Of a DNA stretch of 64,000 bases, positions 60,608 to 64,000 are shown one piece after another (positions within the stretch are counted from its first letter, which is position 1; each line of letters opens with the position of its first letter). The stretch is taken from assembly GCA_016806145.1 (NCBI GenBank), contig CP063167.1, forward strand, positions 2,104,501 through 2,168,500. Direction: 5' to 3'. The notes beneath the pieces are model-generated. The model did no database searches. It was not told where the DNA came from and was given only the letters and a program-made list of their open reading frames with translations. This DNA is from Variovorax paradoxus. GTDB lineage: Bacteria > Pseudomonadota > Gammaproteobacteria > Burkholderiales > Burkholderiaceae_C. Position numbers and translations under genes: made by a program.

Positions 60608-63600
60608 ATGCAGCTGCCCGAATACGCCGAGCTCAAATGCGTGAGCAACTTCAGCTTTCTGCGCGGCGCCAGCCAGCCCGAAGAACTCGTCGAGCGCGCG
60701 AAGCAACTGGGCTACGCGGCGCTGGCCATCACCGACGAGTGCAGCCTGGCCGGCGTGGTGCGCGCGCACGTGGCGGCCAGGGAGCATGGGCTGCGGTTGC
60801 TGATCGGCAGCCAGTTCCTGGTGGAGCCGGAACCGCTCGATCCGAATGCCATCCCCTTCACGCTGACCGTGCTGGCCTGCCACCTGGAGGGCTACGGCAA
60901 TCTCTCCCAATTCATCACCAAGCTGCGCCGCGCGTCCGAAAAAGGCGCCTATCGGCTGCCCATCGCCGAGATCCAGGGCTCGGAACTCGAAGACTGCGTG
61001 GTGCTGGCTTCGCCCCGGCGCATGGCAACGCCGGCGCAGCTGCAGTGGCTCGGAGGCTGGCTGCTGCGCCAGTTCCTGGGGCGCTGCTGGCTGGCGGTGG
61101 AAAAGCTGCGGCTGCTCGACGACGAGATGTGGCTGTACCGGCTGAGCCAGGTGGGCAAGGACATGGAGATTCCTCTCGTCGCGGCGGGCGATGTCCACTT
61201 CCATGTGCGATCGCGCAAGCCCTTGCAGGACGTGATGACGGCCACACGCCTGCGCAAGCCGCTGACGGAATGCGGACTCGATCTGCAGCCCAATGCGGAG
61301 CGACATCTGCGCACCCGGCTGCGGCTTGCGCAAACCTACGGCGCCGAGCTGCTCGCGCAGACGCTCGAGGTGGTCGAACGCTGCAGTTTCAGCCTTGACG
61401 AGTTGCGCTATCAGTATCCCGACGAGGTTGTGCCCGAAGGCGCAACGCCGGCAAGCCATCTGCGCCGGATCACCTACGAAGGAGCGGGGCGCCGCTGGCC
61501 CGACGGCATTCCAGCCAGGATCCAGACGCAGATCGAGCACGAGCTCGCGCTGATCGCCGACCTGCGCTACGAACACTACTTCCTCACGGTGGCCGACATC
61601 GTGGCCTTCGCGCGCTCCCGACACATCCTCTGCCAAGGGCGCGGCAGTGCCGCCAACAGCGTGGTCTGCTACTGCACGGGTGTCACGGAGGTCGACCCTG
61701 GTCGCATGAGCGTTCTCTTCGAGCGCTTCATCTCCAGGCAGCGCAACGAGCCACCGGACATCGATGTCGACTTCGAGCACGAGCGGCGAGAAGAGGTCTT
61801 GCAGTATCTGTACGCCAAGTACGGACGCGAGCGCGCCGCCATCACGGGCGTGGTGATCAGCTACAGGCCGAAGAGCGCGATCCGCGATGTGGGCAAGGCC
61901 CTGGGCATGTCGCTCGAGATCGTCGACGCGCTCGCCAAGGGACACCAGTGGTGGGACGGCGGCGAGGTTCGCCCGGAGCGTTTGCAGGAGATCGGCCTGT
62001 CGATGGAATCATTGCAGGTTCGACAGCTGATGCACCTGACCGCGCAGCTGATCGGATTCCCTCGGCACCTGAGCCAGCACACCGGCGGTTTCGTGCTCAC
62101 CAAGGGACTGTTGTGTCGCATGGTGCCCATCGAGAACGCATCGATGCCCCATCGCACCGTGATCGAGTGGGACAAGGACGACCTCGACGCGCTCGGCCTG
62201 CTGAAGGTGGATTGCCTGGCCCTGGGCATGTTGACGGCGATCCGCAAGGCGCTCGATTTCATCGGCCAGCGCAAGGCGTGCGTGTTCGGCATGCAGGACA
62301 TTCCCGCGGAGGACAGTGCCACCTACGACATGATCTGCAAGGCCGACACCGTCGGCGTCTTCCAGATCGAGAGTCGCGCGCAGATGAGCATGCTGCCGCG
62401 ACTGAAGCCGCGTTGCTTCTACGACCTGGTCATCGAGGTCGCCATCGTGCGCCCGGGCCCCATCCAGGGCGGCATGGTGCATCCGTACCTCGATCGTCGC
62501 CAGGGCAGGGAACCCGTGGTCTACCCGAGCGAGGCACTGAAGGAAGCGTTGGGCCGCACCCTCGGCGTGCCGGTGTTCCAGGAGCAGGTGATGCAGATCT
62601 CGATCCTGGCGGCCGGCTTCACTCCCGGGGAGGCCGATGGCCTGCGCCGTTCCATGGCCGCCTGGCGGCGCAAGGGAGGGCTCGAGCACTATCACGCGAA
62701 GATCGTCAACGGCATGACGGCGCGCGGTTATGAAGAGAGCTTCGCCAAGGCCATCTTCGAGCAGATCAAGGGATTCAGCGAATACGGCTTTCCGGAGAGC
62801 CATGCGGCGTCCTTCGCGCTCCTGGTCTATGCGAGCTGCTGGATCAAGTGCCATCACCCGGCCGAGTTCCTCGCCGCCATGCTCAACTCGCAACCGCTGG
62901 GCTTCTATTCGCCGTCGCAACTCGTGCAGGATGCGAGGCGCCACCACGTCGAGGTGCGACCCGTCGACGTGATGTACAGCGACATCGACTGCACGCTGGA
63001 GGACCTGGCGCACCAACCCGCGGTGCGCCTCGGCTTGCGGATGATCGGTGGCTTGGCTGCCGCTTCGGCGCAGCGCATCGTTCAGGCCCGCGAGCTGCAG
63101 GTCTTCGACAGCGCGCAAGACCTTGCCCTTCGTGCTGAGCTGCAGGTGCACGAGATGAAGCTGCTGGCCGCCGCGGATGCATTGCTGAGCCTCTCGGGCC
63201 ATCGACGCCAGCAAGTCTGGGAGGCGGCGGGGCTGCGAGCCGCGCCCGAGCTGCTGCGCAATGCCCCGGTCGATGAGGAGTTTCTCGAGCTCGAGCCGGC
63301 ACCGGAAGGCGAGGAGATCGTGTTCGACCATGCGTCCACCGGCCTGAGCCTGCGCAGGCATCCGCTGGCCCTCCTGCGCGAGCGCCTGGCGCGTCGAGGG
63401 CTGGCCACGTCGCAGGACCTGGAAGCCGTGGAAAACGGCGAGCAAGTGAGCTACTGCGGGATCGTGACCTTGCGCCAGCAGCCGGAGACCGCGAAAGGGA
63501 CGATCTTCGTGTCGCTCGAGGACGAGACCGGCGTGGTGCAGGTGATCGTCTGGAAAGGGCTGCGCGAACTGCAACGCCGGGAACTGCTCGGCGCGCGCCT

Positions 63601-63727
63601 CATGGCCGTGCACGGGACCTGGCAGCGCGAAGGAGCGGTCAAGAATCTCATCGCGGGCCGGATCGAGGATCTCACGCCGTTGCTGGGCAGGCTCGCTGCG
63701 TCGGCGACGAGTCGGGATTTTCGCTGA
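60608..63727 (+). CDS. dnaE2: DnaE2 (ImuC) error-prone DNA polymerase
   Basis: 1039 residues, the usual length for DnaE2. The PHP domain begins ELKCVSNFSFLRGASQPEEL (residues 8-30). Catalytic motifs include GRGSAANSVVCYC near residue 346 and PDIDVDF at residues 383-389 with Asp386 and Asp388 as metal ligands. FSEYGFPESHAASFALLVYASCWIK follows near residue 720, and a C-terminal OB-fold (VSYCGIVTLRQQPETAKGTIFVSLEDETG) near residue 945. It is the polymerase of the SOS mutasome and extends past lesions with low fidelity. It is co-transcribed with imuA and imuB under the LexA box at 58397. Confidence 0.95.
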   Translation: MQLPEYAELKCVSNFSFLRGASQPEELVERAKQLGYAALAITDECSLAGVVRAHVAAREHGLRLLIGSQFLVEPEPLDPNAIPFTLTVLACHLEGYGNLSQFITKLRRASEKGAYRLPIAEIQGSELEDCVVLASPRRMATPAQLQWLGGWLLRQFLGRCWLAVEKLRLLDDEMWLYRLSQVGKDMEIPLVAAGDVHFHVRSRKPLQDVMTATRLRKPLTECGLDLQPNAERHLRTRLRLAQTYGAELLAQTLEVVERCSFSLDELRYQYPDEVVPEGATPASHLRRITYEGAGRRWPDGIPARIQTQIEHELALIADLRYEHYFLTVADIVAFARSRHILCQGRGSAANSVVCYCTGVTEVDPGRMSVLFERFISRQRNEPPDIDVDFEHERREEVLQYLYAKYGRERAAITGVVISYRPKSAIRDVGKALGMSLEIVDALAKGHQWWDGGEVRPERLQEIGLSMESLQVRQLMHLTAQLIGFPRHLSQHTGGFVLTKGLLCRMVPIENASMPHRTVIEWDKDDLDALGLLKVDCLALGMLTAIRKALDFIGQRKACVFGMQDIPAEDSATYDMICKADTVGVFQIESRAQMSMLPRLKPRCFYDLVIEVAIVRPGPIQGGMVHPYLDRRQGREPVVYPSEALKEALGRTLGVPVFQEQVMQISILAAGFTPGEADGLRRSMAAWRRKGGLEHYHAKIVNGMTARGYEESFAKAIFEQIKGFSEYGFPESHAASFALLVYASCWIKCHHPAEFLAAMLNSQPLGFYSPSQLVQDARRHHVEVRPVDVMYSDIDCTLEDLAHQPAVRLGLRMIGGLAAASAQRIVQARELQVFDSAQDLALRAELQVHEMKLLAAADALLSLSGHRRQQVWEAAGLRAAPELLRNAPVDEEFLELEPAPEGEEIVFDHASTGLSLRRHPLALLRERLARRGLATSQDLEAVENGEQVSYCGIVTLRQQPETAKGTIFVSLEDETGVVQVIVWKGLRELQRRELLGARLMAVHGTWQREGAVKNLIAGRIEDLTPLLGRLAASATSRDFR

Positions 63728-63760
63728 ACAGGATCGGACGGCATGTCGTTGCAGGCGTCG

Positions 63761-64000
63761 TCATTCCACCGCCGCCTCGTCCGGCAAGCTCCCCTTCGAT
63801 TTCACGAACGCCTGCATGTGCTTCAGGAAGGCGTTCGCCGCCGGTGTCAGTTCCGCGTCGCTGCGCGAATAGACGCCCATGTTCCGCTTGACCGTCGGGC
63901 GCACCAGCATGCGCGTCTGCACGCAGGTGCGGCGCGAGAGCTGGCGCACGTTGACCGGCAGCGCGGCCACGCCCATGCCCGCGGCCACCATGCTGATCAG
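63761..64000 (-). CDS. LysR-type regulator, C-terminal fragment (cut by window)
   Basis: The visible part is the last 79 residues, with no start codon inside the window. ALPVNVRQLSRRTCVQTRMLVRPTVKRNMGVYSRSDAELTPAA followed by FLKHMQAFVKSKG matches the C-terminal end of LysR substrate-binding domains, where AAGMGVAALP is the usual effector-pocket strand. The rest lies beyond base 64000. It converges with dnaE2 with a 33-bp gap. Confidence 0.78.
   Translation of the reverse strand: MISMVAAGMGVAALPVNVRQLSRRTCVQTRMLVRPTVKRNMGVYSRSDAELTPAANAFLKHMQAFVKSKGSLPDEAAVE

Noticed and set aside
1..64000. CRISPR arrays, insertion sequences, tRNA/rRNA genes, prophage
   Set aside because: No spaced direct repeats outside the autotransporter, no transposase or integrase frames, and no cloverleaf or rRNA sequence recognised.

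Overview
The window is a very GC-rich stretch of bacterial chromosome with dense coding, short intergenic gaps and GC-biased third codon positions. The gene types point to a beta-proteobacterium of the Burkholderiales, probably Comamonadaceae and perhaps Variovorax-like: an ImuA-ImuB-DnaE2 cassette, LysR-rich catabolic clusters, an ESPR-type giant autotransporter and a HemP/Fur pair. The taxon is inferred from gene content only. I saw no rRNA, tRNA, CRISPR array, insertion sequence or prophage.

Layout. 0-2.6 kb: an RraA-like protein and a membrane GGDEF-EAL protein. 2.7-15.9 kb: a catabolic regulon. A leftward eight-gene operon (AtzG-like and AtzE-like amidase pair, CaiB-type CoA transferase, enoyl-CoA hydratase-like protein, PuuE-like deacetylase-fold hydrolase, MmgE/PrpD protein, OppA-type binding protein, FMN monooxygenase) diverges from a GntR/FCD regulator. 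A cyclase-family hydrolase and an MFS importer diverge about 3 kb away. The same 16-bp perfect AT palindrome lies in both divergent gaps, which links the operon, the regulator, the cyclase and the transporter. 16-23 kb: a hybrid histidine kinase, a LysR/DHA2-efflux divergent pair and a MHYT-GGDEF-EAL protein.

23.2-31.2 kb: a second catabolic operon (isochorismatase-fold cysteine hydrolase, two PuuE-like hydrolases, a complete polar-amino-acid-type ABC importer, two Asp/Glu-hydantoin racemase-family proteins without the usual cysteines). It diverges from an IclR regulator, with two tandem 15-bp sites 20 bp apart in the gap. It looks like a cyclic-ureide or cyclic-amide pathway: import, racemise, open the ring, hydrolyse the amide. 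31.3-36 kb: LysR, SMP-30 lactonase and SDR genes, a Fur paralogue, a Fur-boxed hemP with a clear terminator, and a PEP-mutase/isocitrate-lyase-family gene.

36.3-50.0 kb: one 13.7-kb gene encoding a 4560-residue autotransporter with an ESPR signal, three short repeats, five long tandem modules of 509-652 residues and a C-terminal beta-barrel. 50-58.3 kb: LysR, aldehyde dehydrogenase, a beta-hydroxyacid dehydrogenase resembling sulfolactaldehyde reductase YihU, and a five-component branched-chain-type ABC importer; one catabolic unit of unproven substrate. 58.4-63.7 kb: a LexA-boxed imuA-imuB-dnaE2 mutagenesis operon. The window ends inside another LysR gene.
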